NCBI RefSeq assembly: GCF_001570865.1
Contig: NZ_BCSM01000013.1
Span: 17,288 to 81,287, forward strand
Origin: Rothia kristinae NBRC 15354
Lineage (GTDB): Bacteria; Actinomycetota; Actinomycetes; Actinomycetales; Micrococcaceae
Reading direction: 5' to 3'
Length of the DNA: 64,000 nucleotides
The notes under the pieces are model-generated. The model was not told the DNA's origin. It was given only the letters and a program-made list of their open reading frames with translations, and made no database searches. How positions within the stretch are numbered: position 1 is the stretch's first letter; every line of letters begins with the position of its first letter. Positions 33,901-42,487 of the stretch are shown here, piece after piece. A program made the position numbers and the translations under genes.

Positions 33901-34899
33901 TCAGGCGCGGCGACGGGTCAGCACATCGTCCAGGTCCAGGGCGCCGCGGCCCTTGGCCTCGGCCTCGGCGAGGCTGCGGGTGGTGCTGCGCGGGGCGGCG
34001 GGCTGGCTCAGCGGCGCCGGAGCGGGCCGCTGAGCCTCAGGGGCGTCCATGTAGGTCGGCCGCGGCACCGCGACCGGCTCCCAGGTGGCATCGCGAGGCA
34101 CGAAGTCCCCGTGGCCGGCGGCGACGCGGCGGGCCTGCTCCCGCAGCATCTCCCGCTGCGCGCGGGCGTCCTCGGCGGACGAGGCCGCGGCGCCGGAGGG
34201 CGTCGGACCGGAAGCGGTCTCCCGGGTCGCCTCGGCGGGCGCGGCGCTTCGGGCCTCACCGGACTGCAGGTCGAAGGGCTCGGCCGCGGTACGCGCGGAC
34301 GGACGCGAGGCCCCGGCGTCGGAGGCGGTGCCGGTCGGCAGATCCTCGACCTCGCGCACCGGGCGGGTGCGCACGGTGGTCCTGGTCCGCTCGGTCAGCG
34401 CGAGCCAGCGCAACCCCGCCAGGCACCCGAGGCCGAGGATCAGCAGGAACGCCGGCAGCGGCCAGGTCAGGGCGGTGAACGGCGCGAGGACCAGGCCGAT
34501 CAGGCCGAGGGCCAGGCAGGCCAGGGCACCCAGGGCGACCCCGACGCGCCCGCGGCGCAGCCCGGAGCCGGTCGCGGGGGCGGAGGAGGCGGCGGAACGG
34601 GTCCGCCGCGGCACGGTGACGCCGTCGCGACGGGGCTGCTCGGCCTCGTCGGCCTCAGGCGTGAGCACGGCGCCTTCTGGGGCGGGGGACGGGGTACTGA
34701 TCATGTCGTTCCTTTGACGCAGTAGCACGGGGTCCCGGGGGAAGGCGGGGTCCGGTCTCTCCTCGAGCACGTCCCGGGCGAGCACCTGCGCGACGACGTC
34801 GGGACGCCGTCGGCGGTCGAAGCCGTAGGCCCACTTCAGGAGCAGGGCGACGGCCAGGACCAGCAGCACGCCGGAGGCGGAGAACACGGAGGATGACAC
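33901..34899 (-). CDS. Membrane protein with long charged tail
   Basis: 332-residue protein. The first helix is VFSASGVLLVLAVALLLKWA, and two further helices (LGALACLALGLIGLVLAPFT and LPLPAFLL-like region ending LGLGCLAGLRWLALTE) follow near residues 120-170. The remaining ~150 residues are Ala/Arg/Glu-rich with no recognised domain. It is probably conserved in Micrococcales but its function is unknown. The GTG at 34899 is preferred (VSSSVF...), with a TAGACT box about 8 nt upstream; ATG 34941 is an alternative. It precedes the CYTH-CHAD gene and follows galU, but a terminator lies between it and galU. Confidence 0.7.
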   Translation of the reverse strand: MSSSVFSASGVLLVLAVALLLKWAYGFDRRRRPDVVAQVLARDVLEERPDPAFPRDPVLLRQRNDMISTPSPAPEGAVLTPEADEAEQPRRDGVTVPRRTRSAASSAPATGSGLRRGRVGVALGALACLALGLIGLVLAPFTALTWPLPAFLLILGLGCLAGLRWLALTERTRTTVRTRPVREVEDLPTGTASDAGASRPSARTAAEPFDLQSGEARSAAPAEATRETASGPTPSGAAASSAEDARAQREMLREQARRVAAGHGDFVPRDATWEPVAVPRPTYMDAPEAQRPAPAPLSQPAAPRSTTRSLAEAEAKGRGALDLDDVLTRRRA

Positions 34900-34969
34900 A
34901 TCCGGGAGTCTACCGCCTGAGGCGCGCGGTTTCGCGCTCATCCACAGCGGCGGTCCTCGCGGAAGGGCG

Positions 34970-35000
34970 AGGGCCGCCGTCGGCGTGCGACGGCGGCCCT
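34970..35000 (-). terminator. galU terminator hairpin
   Basis: 12-bp perfect stem AGGGCCGCCGTC/GACGGCGGCCCT with 7-nt loop, directly after the galU stop on the minus strand. Confidence 0.8.
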
Positions 35001-35006
35001 GAGCCT

Positions 35007-35921
35007 TCAGTCCTGGGGCAGCTCGGCCACGAAGTCCTTGAGCCAGGAGCGCAGCCCGGGCCCGAGGTCCTCGCGCTCGGAGGCGAGGATGACGTTGGCC
35101 TTGAGGTAGGAGAGCTTGTCCCCGGTGTCGAAGCGGCGGCCCTTGAACACGACGCCGTACATCCCGGCGCCCTCCCCCTCGGCCTGGCCGAGGGTCTGCA
35201 TCGCGTCGGTCAGCTGGATCTCCCCGCCGCGTCCGGGAGGGGTCTGCTCCAGGACCTCGAAGATCCGCGGGTGCAGCACGTAGCGGCCGATCACCGCGAG
35301 GTTGGACGGCGCCTCCTCCGGGGAGGGCTTCTCCACCAGGCCGGTGACCCGCACGTACTCCTCACCCTCTACGGGCTCCACGGCGGCCGCACCGTAGGCG
35401 CTGATCTGCTCGCGGGGGACCTCCATGAGGGCGACGACGCTGCCGCCGGTCTTCTGCTGGGCCGCGATCATCCGCGTCAGCAGATCCTCCTTCTCATCGA
35501 TGAGGTCATCGCCGAGCAGCACGGCGAAGGGGTGATCGCCCACGTGGGTCTTGGCCCGCAGCACCGCGTGGCCCAGGCCCTTGGGGTCCCCCTGGCGCAG
35601 GTAGTGCAGCTCGCCCAGGGCGGTGGCCTGCTGAACGGAGGCCAGCAGGTCGTCCTTGCCGGACTCCTTCAGGGAGGCCTCCAGGTCCGGGACGCGGTCG
35701 AAGTGGTCCTCCAGGGCGCGCTTGGAGCGCCCGGTGATCATGAGGATGTCGTCCAGCCCAGCGGAGACCGCCTCCTGCACGACGTACTGGATGGCCGGAC
35801 GATCCACGACCGGCAGCATCTCCTTGGGGCTGGCCTTGGTGGCCGGCAGGAATCGCGTACCCAGACCGGCCGCCGGGATGACGGCCTTGGTCACGGGCTT
35901 CGGTGAAGTATTTTCGGTCAT
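35007..35921 (-). CDS. galU: UTP-glucose-1-phosphate uridylyltransferase
   Basis: 304-residue GalU, which makes UDP-glucose for cell-wall glycans and exopolysaccharide. KAVIPAAGLGTRFLPATKAS is the nucleotide-binding GxGTRFLPxTK loop, KEMLPVVDRPAIQYVVQEAV follows, and FAVLLGDDLIDEKED holds the metal-binding Asp. The family is about 290-310 residues. A TAAGGT box and then AACGAT lie immediately before ATG 35921, indicating a short or no leader. The divergent 5-formyl-THF cyclo-ligase gene lies 132 nt away. Confidence 0.97.
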   Translation of the reverse strand: MTENTSPKPVTKAVIPAAGLGTRFLPATKASPKEMLPVVDRPAIQYVVQEAVSAGLDDILMITGRSKRALEDHFDRVPDLEASLKESGKDDLLASVQQATALGELHYLRQGDPKGLGHAVLRAKTHVGDHPFAVLLGDDLIDEKEDLLTRMIAAQQKTGGSVVALMEVPREQISAYGAAAVEPVEGEEYVRVTGLVEKPSPEEAPSNLAVIGRYVLHPRIFEVLEQTPPGRGGEIQLTDAMQTLGQAEGEGAGMYGVVFKGRRFDTGDKLSYLKANVILASEREDLGPGLRSWLKDFVAELPQD

Positions 35922-36053
35922 ATCGTTACCTTAGCCGAGTCCACCCGCGCGAACCCGTGGATGACCTGGGCGCCCGGCCAGCATCCGCTGTGCCTGCCCG
36001 CCCCCGTTCCGGTTCCGCTCCCGGACCGGCCCCGACCGAGGATGGAGGACCCG

Positions 36054-36731
36054 ATGGCACCGAGCGGCCCCGAGGCGCAGTCCCCTGACCCCGAGGCGCA
36101 GCTGGCCCGGGCCAAGCAGGACCTGCGCGCGGAGCTGGTGCGCCGGCGTCGGCGGCGCGGAGCCGGTCCGGATGCCGCGGTGCGACGCCGAGAGCTGGGC
36201 CTGCGCTGGGCCGAACACCTGGAGGCGCTGCTGCGCCGCCTGCCCGACGGGGCGCTGATCGCGGCGTATCTGCCCACCGACACCGAGCCTCCCCTGCTGC
36301 CCGCCCTGGCGGGCGCCCACGCGGCCGGGCACCGGGTGATCGCCCCGGTGAGCCTGCCGGGACGGCGCCTGGACTGGGTGCGGTGGGAGCCGCAGACGCC
36401 GGTGCGCACCTCGGCGTTCGGGGTGGCCGAGCCGGTGGGGCAGCGGCTCGGCCCGGAGGCCTTCGCGGCGACCGACGTGCGCCTGATCCCCGCCCTGGCC
36501 GTGGATGGGCGGGGCGTGCGCCTGGGTTGGGGCGGGGGCTTCTACGACGCGGCCCTGGCCGCCGCCCGGGCCCGCGATGCGCAGGCCCTGGAGATCGGCG
36601 TCGTGTTCCAGGACGAGCTGCTGCCGGCCGGGGCCGTGCCCGCGGGACCGCACGACGTCGCGGTGCCGCTGGTGTGCACCGAGCGCGGCCTGCTGCGCCG
36701 CACGGATCGCGGGTGGGTCCCGGCGGGCTAG
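36054..36731 (+). CDS. 5-formyltetrahydrofolate cyclo-ligase
   Basis: 225-residue enzyme that converts 5-formyl-THF to 5,10-methenyl-THF with ATP. AQLARAKQDLRAELVRRRRR is the N-terminal helix, LIAAYLPTDTEPPLLP starts the fold, and the strongly conserved GVRLGWGGGFYDAAL binds phosphate. GGAGG lies 6 nt before ATG 36054, preferred over the in-frame ATG 36042. It precedes the FmdB gene after 60 nt. Confidence 0.92.
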   Translation: MAPSGPEAQSPDPEAQLARAKQDLRAELVRRRRRRGAGPDAAVRRRELGLRWAEHLEALLRRLPDGALIAAYLPTDTEPPLLPALAGAHAAGHRVIAPVSLPGRRLDWVRWEPQTPVRTSAFGVAEPVGQRLGPEAFAATDVRLIPALAVDGRGVRLGWGGGFYDAALAAARARDAQALEIGVVFQDELLPAGAVPAGPHDVAVPLVCTERGLLRRTDRGWVPAG

Positions 36732-36791
36732 AATCGTGCGCGGCCACCGCGCCGTGTCACCGCTGATCGCCTCGTCAGGAGTCCCGTTCCC

Positions 36792-37004
36792 GTGCCCGTC
36801 TACGCCTACGAATGCAAGAGCTGCCACCACGCCTTCGACATCCGCCAGTCCTTCGACGACGAGGCCCTGACCCGGTGCCCCGCCTGCGGTGAGCAGACCC
36901 TGCGCAAGAAGTTCGGCACCGTCGGGGTCACCTTCCGCGGCAGCGGCTTCTACAGCACCGACTCCCGCGGCTCCTCCTCGTCCTCCGGCTCCTCGCAGGA
37001 CTGA
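36792..37004 (+). CDS. FmdB-family zinc-ribbon protein
   Basis: 70-residue protein, FmdB/CxxC_CxxC_SSSS type. YAYECKSCHHAFDIRQSF and TRCPACGEQTLRKKF are the two CxxC pairs of the zinc ribbon; a Ser/Gly-rich tail (SSSSSGSSQD) follows. Start is GTG 36792. Biological role is unknown, but the gene often neighbours folate or 5-FCL genes in Actinobacteria. Confidence 0.92.
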   Translation: MPVYAYECKSCHHAFDIRQSFDDEALTRCPACGEQTLRKKFGTVGVTFRGSGFYSTDSRGSSSSSGSSQD

Positions 37005-37119
37005 CCGGGCCGCCGGACCTGGGGACCGGGAGGCAGCACCCCGTTCCCGCTCCACAGCCGCCCCGTGTCCCCGCGCCCGCGACGCCGGATCGGCGGGCCC
37101 GGTGGGCCAGGCTGGGGGC

Positions 37120-37851
37120 ATGTCACCGCTGAGTCTGCCGCGCCGAACCTCCTCCCGCGCCCGGGTCGTGCCCTGGGGCATCCGCTGGCGCTCCCGCATC
37201 ACCCGCCGGGCCCGCACCCTCGGGGTGCTCCTGCTGATCGCCGGGGCGCTGAGCACCCTGCTGCTGCCGCGCGGCCCCGCAGCCGAGGGCGGTGCGCAGG
37301 TGCTGGTGGCCGCCGGGGATCGGCCGGTGGGGCACGTGCTCACCGCCGAGGACCTGCGGATCGTGGACGCCGCCGGGGGCTTCGCCGAGTCCGCGGATGC
37401 CCCGGATGCGCGGGGCCTGCGGGAGGAGCTGGAGGGCGCCGCACTCGCCGTGCCGGTGCGCTCCGGCCAGCAGCTGGCCTCCGGGATGGTGCTCGGTCCC
37501 GATCTGGCCGAGCACCTGCCCGAGGGTCTGGTGGCGACGTCGGTGCGGGCCAGAGATCCCCAGGCCCTGTCCCTGCTGCGCGTCGGCGGTCCCGTCACGG
37601 TCATCGGCGCGAGCGCCGAGGGCGCCGGAGTGGAGGTCTCGGGAACGCTTCTGTGGGCTCCGCGCGGCGCGGCCGAATCAGCCGGCGGGCTCGGCGGCGG
37701 CGAGGACCCGGCATCGCGACTCGCGCTCGTGGCCGTCACCCCGCAGGATGCCCGGCGCCTGGCCGGGCTCAGCGGCGAGGCCACGGTGGTCATGGGTGCC
37801 GCGGACGAGCCGAGTCCGGAAGCCCCGGAGACCTCCGCCGAGGCGCCCTGA
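37120..37851 (+). CDS. SAF-domain protein (CpaB/RcpC-like)
   Basis: 243-residue secreted or membrane-anchored protein. After a basic N-terminus, ARTLGVLLLIAGALSTLLLP is a single helix; the SAF domain has LVAAGDRPVGHVLTAEDLRI and AVPVRSGQQLASGMVLGPDL. RcpC/CpaB proteins assemble Flp pili; no pilus genes are adjacent, so this may be a solitary homologue. The C-terminal 50 residues are Glu/Ala/Pro-rich. Confidence 0.82.
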   Translation: MSPLSLPRRTSSRARVVPWGIRWRSRITRRARTLGVLLLIAGALSTLLLPRGPAAEGGAQVLVAAGDRPVGHVLTAEDLRIVDAAGGFAESADAPDARGLREELEGAALAVPVRSGQQLASGMVLGPDLAEHLPEGLVATSVRARDPQALSLLRVGGPVTVIGASAEGAGVEVSGTLLWAPRGAAESAGGLGGGEDPASRLALVAVTPQDARRLAGLSGEATVVMGAADEPSPEAPETSAEAP

Positions 37852-37970
37852 GCGCGCGCCGTCCAAGACCGAGACGACGGAGCACCGGCCCGAGGGGCAC
37901 CGGAAAGCAGAGAGACGCCGCGGCGCCCTGCCCGTCGGGCGTCGCAGGGGTCACCCCCGGGGAAGGCGCT

Positions 37971-38198
37971 TCAGCCCCAGTGCGGCGGGCGCTGCTCGCG
38001 CAGCCACCGCCCCCGGGCGTCCTCCGAGCCCTCCCGATTCTCCCCCGACACGCCGGTCCCCCGGCTCGAACCCGCCTCGGTCTGCCGGGCCGAGAACCCG
38101 GCCAGGCGCTGCGGCTCCCCCTGGCTCACGGTGGTGCCGCCGGTGGCCCGGCGCGGACCCCGATGCCGGATCCGGCGGGGCCCGCGGGGGTCACTCAT
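37971..38198 (-). CDS. Small basic hypothetical protein
   Basis: 75-residue protein starting MSDPRGPRRIRHRGPRRATG and ending RWLREQRPPHWG. Its ATG overlaps the stop of the 1,369-aa gene upstream by 8 nt, indicating coupled expression. The C-terminal WLREQRPPHW ending resembles that of small uncharacterised Micrococcales proteins at this location (from memory). Function unknown; the overlap is the main evidence that it is real. Confidence 0.6.
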   Translation of the reverse strand: MSDPRGPRRIRHRGPRRATGGTTVSQGEPQRLAGFSARQTEAGSSRGTGVSGENREGSEDARGRWLREQRPPHWG

Positions 38199-41100
38199 CG
38201 TCCTGCTCCCCGTCGTCGACCGCCGGCTCCAGGCCGAGCAGGCCGAGGATCCGATCGGCCACCCGCTGGGGATCGGCGAACACGTCAACGGCCCAGACGG
38301 GTGCGGGATTCCAGCCGGTGGACTCCATCCGCTCCGGGCGCAGCCGGGAGCGCTCCCGCACGGACAGCGCCGCGTAGTCCCGGGTGCCGTCCGAGATCAG
38401 CCCGACCGGGAAGCGCAGGTCCTCGGCCCGCAGGCCGCCGCGGGTGCCCTGCCCCGCGGTGCGCTGGCGGGGGCTGGGCACCGCCCCGGCCGAGAGGGAC
38501 TCCCGCCCGGAGGTCGCGACGGCGTCGACCTCCTCCCCCGGGCTCACGCGCACCTGCGCCCCGCCGACCCGCAGACGCCGGGCCAGATCCGCCAGCAGCC
38601 AGTCCGCGGCCTGCTCCTCCTCCCGCGGATCCACCACGGACAGGAACGCGCTGGAGGAGGCGGCCGGGCCCTCCTCCGGGCGTCCTTGCGTCTCGCGGGC
38701 CCGCTCGGCCTCCTCCTCGCGGCGACGGCGCACCCGCCGCATCAGCTCGAGGAGATCGGGCATGCCCCCGCGCAGCGCCGAGGCCTCCAGGCGCTCGACG
38801 TCGAAGGAGGTGACGATCCGGGTGTGGAAGCGGGCCGCGGTCACGGCCATGACGAAGCGCTGGGGCCCGTGCTCCTGGGCCAGCTGCCCGAAGTGCTCGG
38901 GTCGGGATCCGGCCTCCGGAGCCACCCCGAGGCTGAAGATCACCCGGTCCCGGCGCAGCCCGGCGGCCCGGGCCAGGTCCAGCACCCGGAAGGGCTCGCG
39001 CCCGGGCCGGAAGAACCCGGCCAGCTCCGGGTGGCGGCCCAGGCCGTAGCGGACCCCCTCGGCGATGCGCGCGGCGTGCCGGGGGCTGGCGGTGATCACC
39101 GCGAGGGACTGGCGCGGGTTGCGGGCGGCGTGGTCGAAGACCATCTCCACCACGGCGCGCACCTCCGCGGCCGGGGAGTCGATCAGCGGGGCCCCGAGCC
39201 GGTCATCGGCCCGGTCCGGGTGCACCACGTCCACCCGCAGGGACCGGACGGGGCCCACCAGCTCCTCGCCGTAGGGCAGGGCCCGCAGGGCGCCGTCGTA
39301 GCGGGTCTCGTTCAGGTGCTCCAGCAGCGCGGGGTCCCGGCAGTCCTGCACCCGGGTCAGGGTGCGCTGCGGGAGGATCCGGGAGAGCACCTCCAACGCG
39401 GATTCCACGGGCTGATCCGTGGGCTCCTGCTCCGCACCCAGGGTCGGAGAGACGACGAAGGGCTGCGGGTACCCGGCGTGCACGTCGCCGAAGGCGATCA
39501 CCTGCTCGGTGCGCGCCAGAGCCGCCAGGCAGGCGCCCAGCGGGGTGGACTCGGCATCCAGGATCACCACGGCGTCCACCGCGGCCTCCGGCGGCAGGGT
39601 CCTCCCGACGGCGAAGGGACTGGCGCACCACACGGGCTTGAGCCCCGCCAGCACCTCCGGGGTGCGCTGCAGGTAGGTGCCCAGCGGGGCCGGGGCGCCC
39701 TTGAGCAGGCGGCGCAGCTCCCGGGCCTGCACGGGGCGCCGGTTGATCCGGCGCTGCCAGCCGCGGGCGATGCCATGGCGCACCCGCGCCGGCCCGGAGG
39801 CCACGTGCGCCAGGTCCGCGCGGCGGAAGGCGGACTCCCAGGCCGCCAGCCGCTCGCCGGTGACCAGGGCCGTGTCCGGGTGGTCGAGCATGATCTCGAA
39901 GGCGGACTGCCACCAGGCCAGCTCCAGCTCGTCCGCAACGCGCCGGCCCGGGACCTCGCGCCGCTCCAGGTCGGCCAGCAGCTCCTGCAGCCCCTTGCCG
40001 CGCAGGACCGCCAGCAGCCGCTCCCGCTCGGGCAGGGTGTCCAGCAGGAAGCGGTCCCCGGCCATCTCCTCCAGCACGCCGACCAGCTGCTCCACGGGCA
40101 GCTCGGGGTAGTCCCGGCGAGCGGGGCTGTCCTCCATGACGATCTCCAGGCCCGCCAGCTCCTCGCCCAGGTGGCGCTGGGTCGCGACGAGCCCGTCCAG
40201 CTCCTCCGGCACGCTGACCTGGCGATCGTCGACGGCGTCGGCGCGCCACTGCTCGCGCTGCTCCTGGACCTTCACCAGCGCCCGGTGCAGGTCCGCGATG
40301 TGCACCTGGGGTAGGATGTGCTCCTTGGCGACCCGGCGCAGCCGGGAGCGCTGCATCGCGGACATGTCGATGCCGCGTTCTCGCCGCCACCCGGCCGACG
40401 CCGTGGCCGCGATGAGGTCCGTGACCGGCTCGGCGAAGACCTCCGGGCGGAAGCGGGTCAGGGACTCCCGGATGCCCTGCAGCAGCCGCAGCTGCTCCTC
40501 CCACCGGCGCAGGCTGGCGCCCGGGCGCAGGCCGACGGACTCGAAGGCGGCCGCCACGGCCCGGGAGTGATCCCGCGTGGTCTGCAGCAGGTGGCGCACC
40601 AGGGCCCGCGCCTGCTGGGTGTCCTCGGCGCTGACCAGGCGAGCCCCGTACCAGGGGGCCTTGCGGGTGGCCGGGGAGAAGGCCCGCAGCTCCGCGGCCC
40701 GCTCCAGCTGGGCCACCGTCTCCCGGCGGTCCACGGTCGCATCCAGGACGGCGCGGGTGAAGCGCACGCGCGTGGCCGGGGCCGGATCCTTGGCGGTCAG
40801 CGCCGCGAGGGTCTGCATGGCCTGATACGGGGTGATGTCCCAGCGCTCCTCGCGCCGGTGCAGGGAGCGGACATGGCGGCGTAGGTTCTCCCGGGTGCGC
40901 ACCAGCTGCTCCCGGTGCTCCTCCAGGCGCGGCGCCTCGCTGCGCTCCACCTCCACGAGGGTGCGCACCAGGTCCGCGCTCAGCTGCTCCGGCTCGACCT
41001 GCGCCTCCAGCTCCAGCAGGTGCTGCCCCAACCCCAGCTCCCGGAGGCGGGCGACGGCGCTGGCGAGGCTCTCGCGCCGCTCGGCCAGGACCAGCACGGA

Positions 41101-42300
41101 GCGGCCCTGTTCGGTGAGGGCGGCCACGGTGTTCACGGCCGCGCGCAGGGCCCCGGTGCCGGCGGGGGCGGTCACCGCGAGGGACTCCCCGGCCCGGGCC
41201 AGCTGCAGGATCTCGGAGACGTCGTCGTCGGCGTCCTCGACCAGCACCTCCTCGGCCGGGTCCAGCTCATCCGGGTCGACGACGCGGTGGCGCAGAGCCC
41301 GGGGCTGACGCGGGGCGTCCACCTGGGCGCGGTTGAGATCGGACAGCTCCCGCAGCAGCCCCGAGGCCCCCCGCTCGGGCAGGGGCCCGACCGTGTCGGA
41401 GAGATCCGCGAAGGTGGAGACCACGGTGGTCGCCTCCACGTGCATTCCGGGCACCCCGGCGGCCACGGCGCGCAGCGCCTCGAAGACCGGCTCCGGGGTC
41501 AGGCGGGAGCCGGAGGTGGCCTTGGCGGGCAGGCCCGCGGCCTCCAGGTCCACGCCGTGGTCCCGGCGCAGCACGCGCACCAGGGCGGGATTCAGCCGGG
41601 CGCCGCCGCTGATGCGCAGGTCGAAGTCCTCGCCGTCGGGGTGCGGGGTGATGCTCACCGGGGCCAGCACGACGGGGGCGATGTGCCGGCGCTGGGCGCC
41701 GGTGCGGGCATCCCGGGTGATCCAGGAGGCGGTGCCGGCGGCGAGGAATCCCGCGGAGAGCCCGTGCTGGGCGTCCAGCTCGACGGTCTTGGCGCGGATC
41801 GCCTGGGCCGAGCGCATGCCGGCGGACAGGGCCGTGCGCTCGCGCAGGATGGTGGACAGACGCGTGCGGCGCCCGGCCAGCAGCTGGGCGTAGCCGGAGG
41901 GGTTGGAGGTCGTGAGGTCGATGTGGACGTTGTCCACCAGGTTGAAGTCCAGCAGCGCATCCGGGCCGGTGTAGGCGTCCACCTGCCGCAGCCACGGGTC
42001 CAGGATCAGGCGGTCGTCCTCGGCCGCGGCCGACGACGACGCGGGCTCGGTCTCTGCGTCCTCCGCGGCCTCCTGCCCGGGGGCGGACGTCGGCTCCGGG
42101 GCCGATGCCGCCTCGACGTCGGGTCTCTGCTCGGTCCCCTCCCCGGCGACGTCGGTCTCCGGGGCCGGGCGGGCGTCGGCGGCCCGGTCCGGTGCCTCGG
42201 CGGTGGCCGGGGGCGCGCCCCACGGCAGGGGGTGGCCCGCGGGGGTGGTCTCCGGCTCCCGGGCGGATGCGGCGTCTCCGGTGGCTGGCGGCTGGGTCAC
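38191..42300 (-). CDS. Large helicase-like protein with degenerate ATPase and nuclease motifs
   Basis: 1,369-residue protein. Residues ~1-110 are disordered and acidic. A DUF4011-like segment follows (ILDPWLRQVDAYTGPDALLD, then LLDFNLVDNVHIDLTTSN). The helicase-like middle has SLAVTAPAGTGALRAAVNTV where Walker A would be, but the GKT/S Lys is absent. The C-terminal region (FPVGLISDGTRDYAALSVRE to MESTGWNPAPVWAVDVFADP) matches the REase_MTES_1575/Vsr-like end of DUF4011 helicases, again with altered acidic residues. It probably no longer hydrolyses ATP or DNA in the normal way. GTG 42300 has GAGG 4 nt upstream; ATG 42360 is an alternative. guaA lies upstream on the same strand. Confidence 0.72.
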   Translation of the reverse strand: MTQPPATGDAASAREPETTPAGHPLPWGAPPATAEAPDRAADARPAPETDVAGEGTEQRPDVEAASAPEPTSAPGQEAAEDAETEPASSSAAAEDDRLILDPWLRQVDAYTGPDALLDFNLVDNVHIDLTTSNPSGYAQLLAGRRTRLSTILRERTALSAGMRSAQAIRAKTVELDAQHGLSAGFLAAGTASWITRDARTGAQRRHIAPVVLAPVSITPHPDGEDFDLRISGGARLNPALVRVLRRDHGVDLEAAGLPAKATSGSRLTPEPVFEALRAVAAGVPGMHVEATTVVSTFADLSDTVGPLPERGASGLLRELSDLNRAQVDAPRQPRALRHRVVDPDELDPAEEVLVEDADDDVSEILQLARAGESLAVTAPAGTGALRAAVNTVAALTEQGRSVLVLAERRESLASAVARLRELGLGQHLLELEAQVEPEQLSADLVRTLVEVERSEAPRLEEHREQLVRTRENLRRHVRSLHRREERWDITPYQAMQTLAALTAKDPAPATRVRFTRAVLDATVDRRETVAQLERAAELRAFSPATRKAPWYGARLVSAEDTQQARALVRHLLQTTRDHSRAVAAAFESVGLRPGASLRRWEEQLRLLQGIRESLTRFRPEVFAEPVTDLIAATASAGWRRERGIDMSAMQRSRLRRVAKEHILPQVHIADLHRALVKVQEQREQWRADAVDDRQVSVPEELDGLVATQRHLGEELAGLEIVMEDSPARRDYPELPVEQLVGVLEEMAGDRFLLDTLPERERLLAVLRGKGLQELLADLERREVPGRRVADELELAWWQSAFEIMLDHPDTALVTGERLAAWESAFRRADLAHVASGPARVRHGIARGWQRRINRRPVQARELRRLLKGAPAPLGTYLQRTPEVLAGLKPVWCASPFAVGRTLPPEAAVDAVVILDAESTPLGACLAALARTEQVIAFGDVHAGYPQPFVVSPTLGAEQEPTDQPVESALEVLSRILPQRTLTRVQDCRDPALLEHLNETRYDGALRALPYGEELVGPVRSLRVDVVHPDRADDRLGAPLIDSPAAEVRAVVEMVFDHAARNPRQSLAVITASPRHAARIAEGVRYGLGRHPELAGFFRPGREPFRVLDLARAAGLRRDRVIFSLGVAPEAGSRPEHFGQLAQEHGPQRFVMAVTAARFHTRIVTSFDVERLEASALRGGMPDLLELMRRVRRRREEEAERARETQGRPEEGPAASSSAFLSVVDPREEEQAADWLLADLARRLRVGGAQVRVSPGEEVDAVATSGRESLSAGAVPSPRQRTAGQGTRGGLRAEDLRFPVGLISDGTRDYAALSVRERSRLRPERMESTGWNPAPVWAVDVFADPQRVADRILGLLGLEPAVDDGEQDDE

Positions 42301-42423
42301 GGTGCCTCGGTCTCCCGTCGGTGGATGGGGCGGTGCTCGCGGGCGCGTGGGCGTCCGCACACCGATTCTAGGCGCTGGGCCCGCGGGTGCGCGCGGTGGG
42401 CGCGGTGGGCGCGGAAACGCGCA

Positions 42424-42463
42424 CGGGCCCCGGGGCCGCCGTCGAAGGCGGCCTCGGGGCCCG
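42424..42463. terminator. guaA terminator hairpin
   Basis: 17-bp stem (42424-42440 with 42447-42463, one G:U pair) and 6-nt loop, directly after the guaA stop and before the large helicase-like gene. Confidence 0.82.
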
Positions 42464-42487
42464 CACCGTCCGAGCCTGGCCGCAGGC

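Noticed and set aside
38131..40314. 727-aa plus-strand frame opposite the large helicase-like gene
   Set aside because: Antisense shadow with Gly/Gln/His/Arg bias; no start context or domains.
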